A stretch of 64,000 nt of DNA from assembly GCF_000308295.2 (NCBI RefSeq), contig NZ_HG326653.1, positions 449,901 through 513,900 of the forward strand. The letters are read 5' to 3'. This stretch comes from Afipia birgiae 34632. GTDB taxonomy: Bacteria; Pseudomonadota; Alphaproteobacteria; Rhizobiales; Xanthobacteraceae. Below the pieces are notes generated by a model. That model was not told the DNA's origin. It made no database searches and saw only the letters and a program-made list of their open reading frames with translations. Below, in pieces: positions 8,402 to 17,373 of the stretch. The stretch's first letter is position 1. Each line of letters starts with the position of its first letter. A program made the position numbers and the translations under genes.

Positions 8402-9370
8402 ATGTCAGCCCCAATTGATACGCTTGTCACGGTCTTCGGAGGATCAGGTTTTCTCGGCCGGCATGTGATCCGGGCGCTCGCCAAGCGGGAATATCGCATC
8501 AGGGTCGGCGTCCGCCGTCCGGAATTGGCCGGGCACCTGCAGCCGCTGGGCCGGGTCGGCCAGATTCACGCGGTACAGGCCAATCTGCGCTACCCGGTCT
8601 CGGTGCAGGCCGCGGCGCGCGGCGCCAGCGTCGTCGTCAATCTGGTCGGAATTCTCGCCGAGGGCGGCGCGCAGACCTTCAATGCCGTTCAGGCCAAGGG
8701 CGCGGACACCGTGGCGCGCGCGGCAGCCGAGATCGGCGCGCGCGTGGTGCATGTGTCGGCGATCGGCGCCGATGCGAATTCAAATTCGGGCTACGCACGC
8801 GCCAAGGCGGCCGGCGAAGCCGCCGTGCTGGCGGCGGTACCTTCGGCCACGATCATCCGCCCTTCGGTGGTATTCGGTCCCGAGGATCAGTTCACCAATC
8901 GCTTCGCGGGACTGGCGCGGATTTCGCCGATGCTGCCGCTGATCGGCGGCGGGCTGACAAAAATGCAGCCTGTCTATGTCGGCGACGTCGCCACCGCCGT
9001 TGCCAATGCGGTGGACGGCAAGACCCGGCCGGGCGCGACTTATGAACTTGGCGGCCCCGAGATCATGACCATGCGAGAGATTATCGATCTCATTCTGAAT
9101 ATCACCCGGCGCAACCGTATGCTGATGTCGCTGCCGTTCCCGCTCGCGAAAATCCAGTCATACTTCCTGCAGTTCGCGCCAGGCGATCTGAAGCTGACGC
9201 CGAATCAGGTCGAACTGCTGCGCAGCGACAACGTGGTGTCAGACACCGCGAAGGCCGCCGGGCTGACGCTGGAAGGCTTGGGGATCACGCCGGATTCGCT
9301 TGCAGCCGTCGCGCCGTCCTATCTGTGGCGCTACCGCAAGACCGGGCAGTTCGCGCACAAGGATGTGTGA
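8402..9370 (+). CDS. Complex I NDUFA9-like NAD(P)-binding protein
   Basis: 322 residues from the ATG at 8402 with AGGA eight bases upstream; the frame is open to 8333 but without a better site. The N-terminus VTVFGGSGFLGRHVIRAL is the GxxGxxG Rossmann nucleotide loop of atypical short-chain dehydrogenases. VVHVSAIGADANSNSGYARAKAAGE resembles the family's active-site region. Bacterial members cluster with the human complex I subunit NDUFA9 and are annotated as complex I NDUFA9 subunit family or epimerases; their reaction is not established. It stands alone, divergent from the tRNA-Leu/island block. Confidence 0.85.
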   Translation: MSAPIDTLVTVFGGSGFLGRHVIRALAKREYRIRVGVRRPELAGHLQPLGRVGQIHAVQANLRYPVSVQAAARGASVVVNLVGILAEGGAQTFNAVQAKGADTVARAAAEIGARVVHVSAIGADANSNSGYARAKAAGEAAVLAAVPSATIIRPSVVFGPEDQFTNRFAGLARISPMLPLIGGGLTKMQPVYVGDVATAVANAVDGKTRPGATYELGGPEIMTMREIIDLILNITRRNRMLMSLPFPLAKIQSYFLQFAPGDLKLTPNQVELLRSDNVVSDTAKAAGLTLEGLGITPDSLAAVAPSYLWRYRKTGQFAHKDV

Positions 9371-9395
9371 GGTTTTGGGCGCCTGATACACGCAC

Positions 9396-9476
9396 CGTCA
9401 TTGCGAGGAGCAAAGCGACGAAGCAATCCAGTCTTTGCTTGCTGCTCTGGATTGCTTCGCTTCGCTCGCAATGACG
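9396..9476. repeat. REP-like palindromic repeat, family A copy 1
   Basis: Begins CGTCATTGCGAGGAGC and ends GCTTCGCTCGCAATGACG, with inner GAAGCAATCCAG and CTGGATTGCTTC forming a long imperfect hairpin. Further copies are at 22578-22659 and 23506-23588, and a half copy at 26059-26090. It lies between two converging genes (NDUFA9-like and uppP). Confidence 0.85.
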
Positions 9477-9515
9477 AACAACATGAACCTCTTGTGCGCT
9501 AAGGCGCGCGACGAA

Positions 9516-10322
9516 TCACTTCCCCAGCGCCAGACCGATCAATCCAAGCGTGCCAACGATCACGCGCCACCATGCGAACAGCGCGAAACCGTTGCGCGAC
9601 ACGTAATCGAGCAGCGTCTTCACCACGATGATCGCCGCCACGAACGACGTGATGAAACCCATCGCCACCAGAAGCGTGTTGTTCCCCGTCATCTGTCCGT
9701 GATTCTTGTACAGGTCGTAGGCGAACGCACCCGTCATGGTCGGGATCGCCAGAAAGAACGAGAACTCCGCCGCCGCCCGCTTGTCCGATCCGAACAGCAT
9801 GGCGGACACAATCGTCGCGCCCGAACGCGAAACGCCGGGGATCATCGCCAGGCACTGCGCCAGACCGATGCCGAGATACATCGGCAAAGGAAATGTCGTT
9901 GCGTCATGAAAGCGTGGGCGCAGATCCTGCTGATCGACCCACAGCAGCACCGCGCCGCCGGCGATCAGCGTGAAACAGACCACCCATGGATTGAACAATA
10001 CGTCCTTGATGAAGGAATGTGCAGCCGCGCCGATGATGGCCGCCGGCAAAAACGCGATCAGCACACCGATCACGAAGCGCCGCGCCGCGGGGTCCGAAAA
10101 CATGCCGAGCGCGATTCGCCACAATTTCGCAAAATACACCGACAGAATGGCGAGAATCGCACCGAGCTGTATCAGCACCACGAAGGTCTTGCCGAACGCA
10201 TCGTCATTGAACCCGAAAAACCGTTCCAGCAGAAGAAGGTGTCCGGTCGAGGACACAGGCAGGAACTCAGTCAGCCCCTCGACGATGCCGAGGATGAAAG
10301 CCTTGAAAAGATCGAATGACAT
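9516..10322 (-). CDS. uppP: Undecaprenyl-diphosphate phosphatase
   Basis: 268-residue integral membrane enzyme (BacA family). It dephosphorylates undecaprenyl diphosphate so the lipid carrier can be reused for peptidoglycan and other envelope polymers. The two catalytic motifs are plain: [16 protein letters not shown] near residue 14 and [11 protein letters not shown] near residue 160. Seven or eight hydrophobic segments cover the chain. Length is normal for the family. It starts with ATG at 10320-10322 and converges on family A repeat copy 1, which may act in transcript termination or stability. Confidence 0.96.
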   Translation of the reverse strand: MSFDLFKAFILGIVEGLTEFLPVSSTGHLLLLERFFGFNDDAFGKTFVVLIQLGAILAILSVYFAKLWRIALGMFSDPAARRFVIGVLIAFLPAAIIGAAAHSFIKDVLFNPWVVCFTLIAGGAVLLWVDQQDLRPRFHDATTFPLPMYLGIGLAQCLAMIPGVSRSGATIVSAMLFGSDKRAAAEFSFFLAIPTMTGAFAYDLYKNHGQMTGNNTLLVAMGFITSFVAAIIVVKTLLDYVSRNGFALFAWWRVIVGTLGLIGLALGK

Positions 10323-10514
10323 GAAAGCGATCCGCTGTGGATGAGGGCCCTGCGAGCGGCGTGTTTGTCGCCCATTCGGAAAGTCGCCGCAACGTCAAAT
10401 CCATGAAATAGAGTATTGGCAAATGGCCGTTGCCTGCTTATCAGGCTTTTCCATCTGACGCGTTAACCGCCATTCGAGACCCTTTGTTAAACCTAACCGG
10501 ACTATCACAGCTGC

Positions 10515-11207
10515 ATGTTCACACTTTTTCATCATCCGTTTTGCCCGCGGTCGCGCTTCGTGCGGCTTGCGCTCGGCGAACACGGGCTGGACACGCGGCT
10601 TGTGGAGGAAATGGTCTGGGATCGTCGCGAAGCCTTCCTGACGCTGAATCCGGCCGGCGACACGCCGGTGCTGATTGCCGAGGGCACACCCGCAATGCCG
10701 GGCGCCGGTCTCGCCGCTGAATTCCTTGACGAGATTCACGGCGCGCCGCTCGGCGACCATCGCTTGCTGCCCCGCGCGATGAACGACCGCATCGAGGTGC
10801 GGCGTCTGATGTCGTGGTTCAACGACAAGTTTTTCGAGGAGGCCAGCGGGCCGCTGGTGTCCGAGCGCATCTACAAGCGGTTCATGAAACCCGAGCACGG
10901 CGGCGGACCTCCGTCGACCGATGTTCTGCGCGCCGCAAAGGCAAATGTGCGCTATCATCTGGCCTATATCGGCTGGCTGGCGCGAACGCGGAATTTTCTC
11001 GCCGGCGATCAGCTCACCTATGCTGATCTGGCCGCCGCAGCCCACCTGTCGGCGCTGGACTATCTGGGCGATGTGCCATGGAACGAGGACGACGCAGCCA
11101 AGGCGTGGTACGTGCGGATCAAATCCCGCCCGTCGTTCCGCCCGTTGCTGAGCGAATGGATGGCGGGCGTCCCGGCGTCGGCGCATTACGTGGATCTCGA
11201 CTTCTGA
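10515..11207 (+). CDS. Glutathione S-transferase family protein
   Basis: 230 residues. The N-terminal thioredoxin-like domain begins [20 protein letters not shown] with a CPxS/R-type active-site start and [10 protein letters not shown], whose cis-proline and following residues bind glutathione. The C-terminal helical domain ([17 protein letters not shown]... [20 protein letters not shown]) has the conserved Asp of the N-capping box. The specific substrate cannot be told. Its end overlaps the start region of queG, so the two are probably cotranscribed. Confidence 0.9.
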   Translation: MFTLFHHPFCPRSRFVRLALGEHGLDTRLVEEMVWDRREAFLTLNPAGDTPVLIAEGTPAMPGAGLAAEFLDEIHGAPLGDHRLLPRAMNDRIEVRRLMSWFNDKFFEEASGPLVSERIYKRFMKPEHGGGPPSTDVLRAAKANVRYHLAYIGWLARTRNFLAGDQLTYADLAAAAHLSALDYLGDVPWNEDDAAKAWYVRIKSRPSFRPLLSEWMAGVPASAHYVDLDF

Positions 11208-12340
11208 CCGACAAAGGTTTTGCCGACGCCATCGCAGTCAAGACGGCGCTGATCGAGCAGGCCCGCGCCATCGGCTTCAGCGCCATCGGCATTACCGATC
11301 CCGGTGCGATCGAAGGCGCGCGCGAACGGCTGCAAGATTTTCTCGATGCCGGTTCACACGGCGACATGGAATGGCTCGCCAGCGAGCCCGCGCGCCGCGC
11401 CAGCCCGAAGGTGCTGTGGAGCGAGGTTCGCTCGGTGATCATGCTCGGGATGAACTATGGCCCGGATGAGAATCCGCTGACGCTGCTCGAACAGACAACG
11501 CGCGGCAACATTTCGGTCTATGCGCGCGGCGACGACTATCATGACCTGATCAAGAAGCGTCTCAAGACGCTGGCGCGCTGGCTGCTGGCCACCGCCGGCG
11601 GCGATGTGAAGGTGTTCGTCGACACCGCCGCTGTGATGGAGAAACCGCTGGCGCATGCGGCCGGTCTCGGCTGGCAGGGCAAGCACACCAATCTCGTGTC
11701 GCGCGACTACGGCTCGTGGCTGTTTCTCGGCGCGATCTTCACCACACTCGACCTGCCGCATGATGCAGCCGATATTGATCATTGCGGATCGTGCCAGGCC
11801 TGTCTCGACATCTGCCCGACCAAAGCCTTCCCCGCGCCCTACCGCCTTGATGCGCGCAAATGCATTTCGTACCTCACGATCGAGCACAAGGGCGCGATCC
11901 CGCACGCGTACCGCGAAGCCATCGGCAACCGCATCTATGGCTGCGACGATTGTCTGAGCGTGTGCCCCTGGAACAAGTTCGCGCAGGAAGGGCATGAGGC
12001 GAAGCTCGCCGCGCGCGATGCATTGCGTGCGCCATCGCTGGCCGAACTGGCGCGCCTCGACGATCCGGCGTTCCGCGCGTTGTTCACGAAATCGCCGGTC
12101 AAGCGGATCGGCCGCGACAGGTTCCTGCGCAATGTGCTCACCGCCATCGGCAACAGCAACGATGCGTCATTGATTCCTGAAGCGCGCCGCCTGCTCGACG
12201 ATGCCAACCCATTGGTGCGGGGAGCTGCGGTGTGGGCGCTGTCGCGGCTGTTGCCGCGCGCGGAATTCTCCGAGCTCGCCGCACGTACGCATGATGCCGA
12301 CGAGGATGTGCGAAGTGAGTGGACGGCGGCGCTGACCTGA
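11156..12340 (+). CDS. queG: Epoxyqueuosine reductase
   Basis: Last step of queuosine biosynthesis on tRNA (epoxyqueuosine to queuosine), using cobalamin and two [4Fe-4S] clusters. Visible motifs are [16 protein letters not shown] near residue 215 and [13 protein letters not shown] near residue 265, the two ferredoxin-like cluster sites. HEAT-like repeats follow in the last 90 residues ([20 protein letters not shown]). The start is uncertain: the in-frame ATG at 11156 overlaps the GST gene by 52 bases, while family homology seems to begin near 11215 ([20 protein letters not shown]), where only non-ATG codons are available. Function is clear; the N-terminus is not. Confidence 0.93.
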   Translation: MDGGRPGVGALRGSRLLTDKGFADAIAVKTALIEQARAIGFSAIGITDPGAIEGARERLQDFLDAGSHGDMEWLASEPARRASPKVLWSEVRSVIMLGMNYGPDENPLTLLEQTTRGNISVYARGDDYHDLIKKRLKTLARWLLATAGGDVKVFVDTAAVMEKPLAHAAGLGWQGKHTNLVSRDYGSWLFLGAIFTTLDLPHDAADIDHCGSCQACLDICPTKAFPAPYRLDARKCISYLTIEHKGAIPHAYREAIGNRIYGCDDCLSVCPWNKFAQEGHEAKLAARDALRAPSLAELARLDDPAFRALFTKSPVKRIGRDRFLRNVLTAIGNSNDASLIPEARRLLDDANPLVRGAAVWALSRLLPRAEFSELAARTHDADEDVRSEWTAALT

Positions 12341-12347
12341 CCGCGCG

Positions 12348-13154
12348 CTAACCGTTCGACAACTCGCTCACGGCGCCCAGCATGCGCGCGATGTCCTGCG
12401 GCCGCGACAGGCGATGATCGCCGTCCTGCACCAGGGTCAGCACCACGTCGTCGCTCGGCAGGCAGTGCGTCAGTGCAAAAGCGTGACGCCACGGCACGTC
12501 GGGGTCTTGCGCTCCTTGCAGAATCCGGACCGGACATCCGACATCGATGGTGCCGCCGAGCAGCAGATGGTTGCGGCCTTCCTCGATCAGATTGCGGGTG
12601 ATCGGATAAGCCTCGCCGTAGTCGGAGGGCCGGTGCCACACGCCCTTGGTCATGATCTCGTCGCGGATCTCCTGCGAGAAACCTTTCCACATCAGGTCTT
12701 CGGTGAAATCCGGCGCAGGCGCGATCAGCACCAAGCCTGCGAGCGTGGCGCGCGGCGCGGGCCGCTTCGCCAATGCGCGCGCCAGCAGCAAAGCCATCCA
12801 GCCGCCCATCGACGAGCCGACGACGATCTGCGGACCTTCACAAAACGAATCGAACACCTTGAGGCTTTCTTCGTGCCACTGCCCGATGGTTCCGTCGGCG
12901 AAGCTGCCTGAGGATTCGCCATGTCCAGAATAATCGAACCGCACGCAGGCGCGGCGCTGCATGGCGGCCCAATCGTCGAGCGCCTGCGCCTTGGTTCCCT
13001 TCATGTCGGAGTTGAACCCGCCCAGCCAGAACACCCCGGGCAGATCGCCGGCGCGTTTGCGCACGGCAATGCGCCGCTTGGGGCCGCTGTCACCCACCTC
13101 GATAAAGCCGAGCTCCGGCGTCGCGGAACCGTCTGATACATGCGCCATGAACAT
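12348..13154 (-). CDS. Alpha/beta hydrolase
   Basis: 268 residues. Family features in order are a DYSGHGESSG oxyanion-region motif near residue 75, the nucleophile elbow GSSMGGW near residue 113, an acidic residue in GAQDPDVPW near residue 217, and a GDHRLSRP histidine region near residue 245, giving a complete Ser-Asp-His triad. The overall pattern resembles ABHD10-like esterases, but the substrate is not predictable. A second ATG two codons in (13148) is an alternative start. It converges with queG, with seven bases between them. Confidence 0.85.
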   Translation of the reverse strand: MFMAHVSDGSATPELGFIEVGDSGPKRRIAVRKRAGDLPGVFWLGGFNSDMKGTKAQALDDWAAMQRRACVRFDYSGHGESSGSFADGTIGQWHEESLKVFDSFCEGPQIVVGSSMGGWMALLLARALAKRPAPRATLAGLVLIAPAPDFTEDLMWKGFSQEIRDEIMTKGVWHRPSDYGEAYPITRNLIEEGRNHLLLGGTIDVGCPVRILQGAQDPDVPWRHAFALTHCLPSDDVVLTLVQDGDHRLSRPQDIARMLGAVSELSNG

Positions 13155-13434
13155 TGCCCCGTCCGGACCTGTTATGGCGGCCGATGCCGCCGTCCGTCAA
13201 CGCGGCCGCTTCAAGTGGTTCGTAACGCTTGCGAACCGGACGCCGGACCTCTATGTGGAGCGGGCTGCGGGACACCCCGGGGGCGGTTATTTGTCAGGCA
13301 TTTTACGGTTTTGTGCCTGATCCCGACGTCCTGCGGCAGCACCGGAAAATGCACGCGAAAGCCTGCACGCGCTTGCCCGGCGGGCCTTAATCCTTCAAAC
13401 TGACTACTTCGTTCACAACACCGGAGATTTACCC

Positions 13435-13974
13435 ATTCGCCGTCCCAACAGAGCCCCGCCCGCCGCCGCAAAGGACGGGCCGCGCACCAATGATGAAATC
13501 CGCAATCTCACCATCCAGCTGATCGATCAAACCGGCGTCAACCACGGCACCGTCGAGACGGCGATTGCGGTGAAGATGGCGATGGAAGCGGGCATGGATC
13601 TCGTCGAGATTTCACCGAACACCAATCCTCCCGTTTGCAAGATCATGGACTACGGGAAGTTCAAGTATTCGGCGCAGAAGAAAGCCGCCGAAGCCCGCAA
13701 GAAGCAGAAGGTCGTCGAGATCAAGGAGATCAAGCTCCGCCCGATGATCGACGATCACGACTACGACGTGAAGATGCGCGCGATGCTGCGGTTCTTCGAG
13801 GAAGGCGACAAGGTCAAGATCACCCTGCGCTATCGCGGCCGTGAAATGGCGCATCAGGAAATCGGCACCAAGCTGCTCGACAAGGTGAAGGCCGCCGTCG
13901 CCGAGGTCGCCAAGGTCGAACAGGACGCGCGTTTTGAGGGCCGTCAGGTCGTCATGGTCCTGGCGCCGCGTTGA
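13435..13974 (+). CDS. infC: Translation initiation factor IF-3 (ATT start)
   Basis: 179 residues when started at the ATT at 13435-13437, nine bases after GGAG. This yields the expected N-terminal domain ([17 protein letters not shown]...) missing from the first in-frame ATG (13570). It is followed by the linker and C-terminal domain ([18 protein letters not shown]... [20 protein letters not shown]). IF-3 binds the 30S subunit and rejects wrong start codons and initiator mispairing. Rare AUU starts in infC are the classic device by which IF-3 represses its own synthesis. It sits upstream of rpmI-rplT but is separated from them by a terminator and a minus-strand gene. Confidence 0.95.
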   Translation: MRRPNRAPPAAAKDGPRTNDEIRNLTIQLIDQTGVNHGTVETAIAVKMAMEAGMDLVEISPNTNPPVCKIMDYGKFKYSAQKKAAEARKKQKVVEIKEIKLRPMIDDHDYDVKMRAMLRFFEEGDKVKITLRYRGREMAHQEIGTKLLDKVKAAVAEVAKVEQDARFEGRQVVMVLAPR

Positions 13975-14043
13975 GATCCGCCGCGAGGATCAGGACGATT
14001 ACAGACTGACCGCGATCGCTCGCCGCGTTGAACATCTGAAATA

Positions 14044-14074
14044 AAAATGGCGCTGCGATTTGCAGCGCCATTTT
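14044..14074. terminator. Bidirectional factor-independent terminator
   Basis: Perfect 13-bp stem (AAAATGGCGCTGC, 14044-14056; GCAGCGCCATTTT, 14062-14074) with a five-base loop. T-rich tails are present on both strands, so it can end infC on the plus strand and the secreted-protein gene at 14097-14519 on the minus strand. Confidence 0.92.
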
Positions 14075-14096
14075 CGTTTTGGCAGTTCGCGAATTC

Positions 14097-14519
14097 TTAC
14101 GACGCGCGGGTCGCTTCCCAGCGGCCGGAGCAGGACGTGCTCGACGACTTGCCGCTCCATTGGCCGGAGCCGGAATTGGCCGAGAGCTTGCCGTTGGCGC
14201 TGGCCTTCTGGTCGCCGCGGGCTATGGCGACGCTGACCGCGCCGGCATCGCCGACATGACCGGAAATATCGAAGCTGCCGTCACCGGAATAGCTGACGCG
14301 GCCGCCGACGACCTTCACGGGATAGCTGTAGGCCGGATCGCAGTTGCCGGACTGGGTGATGATGGTGACTTTCCAGGCACCGTCGAACGAGGAACCGGCC
14401 TTGGCCGAACCGGCCAGCACAATAGCCGCCGTCAGGGCGGCCGCGGCGAATGCGGCCAAGGCAAACAGCCGGGCGGCAGGATTCAAGGACAAAGCGATCG
14501 TCTTGGCGCGCACGGCCAT
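14097..14519 (-). CDS. Secreted hypothetical protein
   Basis: 140 residues. A basic N-terminus followed by FALAAFAAAALTAAIVLAGSAKAG forms a strong signal peptide with cleavage near residue 40. The mature part is small, rich in Gly/Ser and strand-forming residues (FDGAWKVTIITQSGNCDPAYSYPVKVVGGRVSYSG), ends in SGKSSSTSCSGRWEATRAS and holds two cysteines that could form a disulfide. This resembles short conserved periplasmic proteins of Bradyrhizobium with no assigned function. It is monocistronic and shares the terminator at 14044-14074 with infC. Confidence 0.75.
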   Translation of the reverse strand: MAVRAKTIALSLNPAARLFALAAFAAAALTAAIVLAGSAKAGSSFDGAWKVTIITQSGNCDPAYSYPVKVVGGRVSYSGDGSFDISGHVGDAGAVSVAIARGDQKASANGKLSANSGSGQWSGKSSSTSCSGRWEATRAS

Positions 14520-14971
14520 GTGTATCCCTCGCGTTGGGTGGATGCTGAGAGGGATATAGTCAGACTGTGGCGAAAGTTCCAGTGCAACGCAGTATATAAG
14601 AGGCCTGCGACAACGTCGAATCCGTTCAAAAACGATAGGTATCTTAATACGTTACCCGCTGAGGCCGTCCTACTCCCCGCGGCATGGATCCGTCTGCCGG
14701 CGCAGCCGCTTCGGTGCTCAAAGCAAGCAGGCATGACGACCCGGACGCTCCGCCCGGGCGACGCAAAAGCGGTGTTAATCGTTGCCAATTCGCCGATCGT
14801 CTGCCATAAGCCCAACCTTCGTCGCCCGGCTGATCAAGGGCTGCCGTGGCGACGCCAGTGCTGATTTTCTCCATACGGGATTAAATCGAGCATTATCAAC
14901 GCTCTAACGAGCATTTCAGCCGCAACAGCGCCTCTCGGGGCGCGTTTGTTTTGCGGCAACAGGAGAGCCAA
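14520..14971. other. Non-coding region upstream of rpmI
   Basis: About 450 bases without a supported gene; the long minus frame crossing it is a shadow of rplT/pheS. Close to rpmI (about 14917-14955) a GC-rich hairpin-capable segment (AGCGCCTCTCGGGGCGCG) followed by TTTGTTTT occurs, which could be a leader or attenuator hairpin for the ribosomal protein operon. It matches no L20 leader that I can verify by eye. Confidence 0.3.
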
Positions 14972-15172
14972 ATGCCCAAGCTGAAGACCAAGTCGGGCGC
15001 TAAAAAGCGCTTCAAAGTGACCGGCACCGGAAAGGTGATGTCCGCCCATGCAGGCAAACGCCACGGCATGATCAAGCGGACAAAGAAGCAGATTCGTCAG
15101 CTGCGCGGCACGCGAGTGCTGTTCAAGACGGACGGCGACAACATCAAGCAGTACTTCCTGCCCAACGCCTGA
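14972..15172 (+). CDS. rpmI: 50S ribosomal protein L35
   Basis: 66 residues, very basic, from the ATG at 14972 with AGGAGAG seven bases upstream. [21 protein letters not shown] and the [16 protein letters not shown] segment are characteristic of L35, a component of the large subunit. It is first in the rpmI-rplT pair, 90 bases ahead of rplT. The short spacer holds two near-identical copies of a TGGC(T/C)GCGTTCGCGCRGCC-like segment (15179-15225), probably a local duplication. Confidence 0.97.
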   Translation: MPKLKTKSGAKKRFKVTGTGKVMSAHAGKRHGMIKRTKKQIRQLRGTRVLFKTDGDNIKQYFLPNA

Positions 15173-15262
15173 TCCTCTGGCCGCGTTCGCGCGGCCCAGC
15201 TCACATCTGGCTGCGTTCGCGCAGCCGTCTGTCTCACACTTTTCAGATGAAGGAGTTCCGTC

Positions 15263-15622
15263 ATGGCTCGCGTTAAACGCGGTGTGACCGCTCACGCCAA
15301 GCACAAGAAAGTCTACAAGGCCGCCAAGGGTTTTTCCGGCCGCCGCAAGAACACCATCCGCGCCGCCAAGGCCGCCGTGGACAAGGCAGGCCAGTATGCC
15401 TTCCGCGCCCGCAAGCTGAAGAAGCGCACCTTCCGCGCGCTCTGGATCCAGCGTCTCAACGCCGCTGTACGTCCGTTCGGCATGACCTACAGCGTGTTTA
15501 TCAACGGCCTCGCCAAGTCGGGCGTCGTTGTGGACCGCAAGGTGCTGTCGGATCTCGCGATCCACGAACCGGCGGCGTTCCAGGCGATCGCTGAAAAGGC
15601 CAAAGCCGCACTTGCGGCGTAA
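15263..15622 (+). CDS. rplT: 50S ribosomal protein L20
   Basis: 119 residues, basic, starting ATG after [31 protein letters not shown] and [21 protein letters not shown] are L20 hallmarks. L20 is needed for early 50S assembly and in many bacteria represses its own operon by binding the leader RNA; no such site can be proven here. It is followed by a 160-base spacer before pheS. That spacer contains two hairpins, at 15695-15713 (GGGGCGTA/TACGCCCC) and about 15749-15772, neither with a T-tract. Confidence 0.97.
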   Translation: MARVKRGVTAHAKHKKVYKAAKGFSGRRKNTIRAAKAAVDKAGQYAFRARKLKKRTFRALWIQRLNAAVRPFGMTYSVFINGLAKSGVVVDRKVLSDLAIHEPAAFQAIAEKAKAALAA

Positions 15623-15784
15623 GCCTGGCAACAGCCGCACGCGCGGCTTGAGCTTGCCATTCAGCACTCCCCTCTTGGACGAGGCCGATGCGACCGGGGC
15701 GTAGTACGCCCCGCTCCGTTCGGCTGGGCTGATTGATCCCCGCCGGACGGTTTTGATGAAACCGTTCCGATGGGGCTTTCTCCA

Positions 15785-16867
15785 ATGTCCGACCTCGCCA
15801 AACTCGAAGCCGAAATTCTGGGCGCGATTGCCGCCGCTTCCGATGAAGCTGCGCTGGAAACCGTGCGCGTCGGCGCGCTCGGCAAGAAGGGTTCGATCTC
15901 CGCGCTGCTCGCGACGCTCGGCAAGATGTCGCCGGACGAGCGCAAGACCGAAGGCGCGAAGATCAATCTCGCCAAGGACAAGGTGAGCGAAGCGCTGACC
16001 GCGCGCCGCGACATCCTGAAGAACGCCGCACTCGATGCACGGCTCGCCTCCGAGACCATCGACGTCACGCTGCCCACGCGCGAGACGCCCGCCGAGCAGG
16101 GCCGCATTCATCCGCTCACTCAGGTGATGGACGAACTCACCGCGATCTTCGCCGACATGGGCTTCTCGATTGCCGAGGGTCCGGACATCGAGACCGACGA
16201 CTACAATTTCACCAAGCTGAATTTCCCCGAGGGCCATCCGGCGCGGGAAATGCACGACACGTTCTTTTTCAACGCTAAGGAAGACGGCTCGCGGCCGCTG
16301 CTGCGCACCCACACCTCGCCGGTGCAGGTCCGCACCATGCTGTCGCAGAAGCCGCCGATCCGCGTGATCTGCCCGGGCCGCACCTACCGCATCGATTCGG
16401 ACGCGACCCACACGCCGCAATTCCACCAGGTCGAAGGCCTCGTGATCGACAAGGGCTCGCATCTCGGTCACCTGAAATGGATTCTCGCGGAATTCTGCAA
16501 GGCGTTCTTCGAGGTCGACAACGTCAACATGAAGTTCCGTCCCTCGTTCTTCCCGTTCACCGAGCCGTCGCTCGAAGTCGATATCCAGTGCCGCCGCGAC
16601 AAGGGCGAGATCCGGTTCGGCGAAGGCGAAGACTGGCTGGAGATTCTCGGCTGCGGCATGGTGCATCCGAACGTGCTGCGCGCCTGTGGCATCGATCCCG
16701 ACGTCTATCAGGGCTTCGCGTGGGGCATGGGCATCGACCGCATCGCGATGCTGAAATACGGCATCAACGACCTGCGGCAGATGTTCGAGAGCGATACGCG
16801 CTGGATCAATCACTACGGCTTCAAGCCGCTCGATGTCCCGACGCTGGCGGGAGGGTTGTCATCGTAA
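15785..16867 (+). CDS. pheS: Phenylalanyl-tRNA synthetase alpha subunit
   Basis: 360 residues from [13 protein letters not shown]; an ATG five codons upstream (15770) is an alternative. It has an N-terminal coiled-coil tRNA-binding arm (to about residue 90) and a class II catalytic core: [17 protein letters not shown], then [12 protein letters not shown] (motif 2 region), [25 protein letters not shown], and a C-terminal GxGxxR-type motif [16 protein letters not shown]. Together with PheT it charges tRNA-Phe as an alpha2beta2 enzyme. Here it is separated from pheT by a DUF559 cassette; the usual neighbour would follow directly. Confidence 0.97.
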   Translation: MSDLAKLEAEILGAIAAASDEAALETVRVGALGKKGSISALLATLGKMSPDERKTEGAKINLAKDKVSEALTARRDILKNAALDARLASETIDVTLPTRETPAEQGRIHPLTQVMDELTAIFADMGFSIAEGPDIETDDYNFTKLNFPEGHPAREMHDTFFFNAKEDGSRPLLRTHTSPVQVRTMLSQKPPIRVICPGRTYRIDSDATHTPQFHQVEGLVIDKGSHLGHLKWILAEFCKAFFEVDNVNMKFRPSFFPFTEPSLEVDIQCRRDKGEIRFGEGEDWLEILGCGMVHPNVLRACGIDPDVYQGFAWGMGIDRIAMLKYGINDLRQMFESDTRWINHYGFKPLDVPTLAGGLSS

Positions 16868-16894
16868 TGCTAGCAGTATGCACGGCATACTCCC

Positions 16895-16929
16895 CTCCCC
16901 CGCCTGCGGGGGAGGGTTAGGGAGGGGCA
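16895..16929. repeat. Left palindromic repeat of the DUF559 cassette
   Basis: A G/C palindrome (CTCCCCCGC CT GCGGGGGAG, 16895-16914) followed by GGTTAGGGAGGGGCAA. The reverse complement of this block closely matches 17315-17342 at the other end of the DUF559 gene, so the gene is bracketed by inverted repeats. The GGGAGGGG of the repeat is also the best ribosome binding site for the DUF559 start at 16930. Confidence 0.8.
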
Positions 16930-17373
16930 ATGGTTGACGAACCGAAGCAGCCTGTCTGGAAAACAACGAGCGCAGTGCGTGACAACGCTCGCCGTCTTCG
17001 TCGCACTTTGACCGACGCCGAGCGCGTGATGTGGAACGAGTTGCGCGCTCACCGGCTGAATGGCGCAAGCTTTCGGCGGCAAAAGCCAATCGGTCCGTAC
17101 ATCGTCGACTTCGTCTGTGACGCCGCAAACCTAGTTATCGAGATCGACGGTGGGCAACACTATGAGCCGCAAGGCATTGAGCGTGACGCACGGCGAGACC
17201 GCTATCTGGCGTTCGAAGGGTACAACGTTTTGCGTTTCAACAATCATGACGTCCTGACCAACAAAGCGGGCGTCCTCGAAACCATCACCACCGCATTGCA
17301 GACAAAGGCCCCCTCCCTGACCTCCCCCGCAAGCGGGGGAGGAGAAGAAACCGAGGGCGGAGAACCAAAATGA
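16930..17373 (+). CDS. DUF559 endonuclease-like protein
   Basis: 147 residues. The central part ([59 protein letters not shown]...[15 protein letters not shown]) is a textbook DUF559 domain. It is related to Vsr-type endonucleases, with E (TDAE), D (VDFVC), E.D (IEIDGGQH) as likely metal ligands. The last 15 residues ([16 protein letters not shown]) are encoded by the flanking palindrome, which argues that the gene and the repeats move together. Its stop overlaps the pheT start. No substrate is known for the family. It probably does not serve PheST. Confidence 0.85.
   Translation: MVDEPKQPVWKTTSAVRDNARRLRRTLTDAERVMWNELRAHRLNGASFRRQKPIGPYIVDFVCDAANLVIEIDGGQHYEPQGIERDARRDRYLAFEGYNVLRFNNHDVLTNKAGVLETITTALQTKAPSLTSPASGGGEETEGGEPK
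17315..17342. repeat. Right palindromic repeat of the DUF559 cassette
   Basis: CCTCCCTGA followed by the palindrome CCTCCCCCGC AA GCGGGGGAGG (17321-17342), the inverted counterpart of 16895-16929. It lies inside the 3' end of the DUF559 frame and directly before the pheT start. Confidence 0.8.

Noticed and set aside
9435-10319. 294-codon plus frame opposite uppP
   Set aside because: Shadow of uppP; extreme Arg/His/Gln content.
14834-16813. 659-codon minus frame over rplT and pheS
   Set aside because: Antisense shadow of two certain genes; composition is His/Arg-rich as expected for such shadows.
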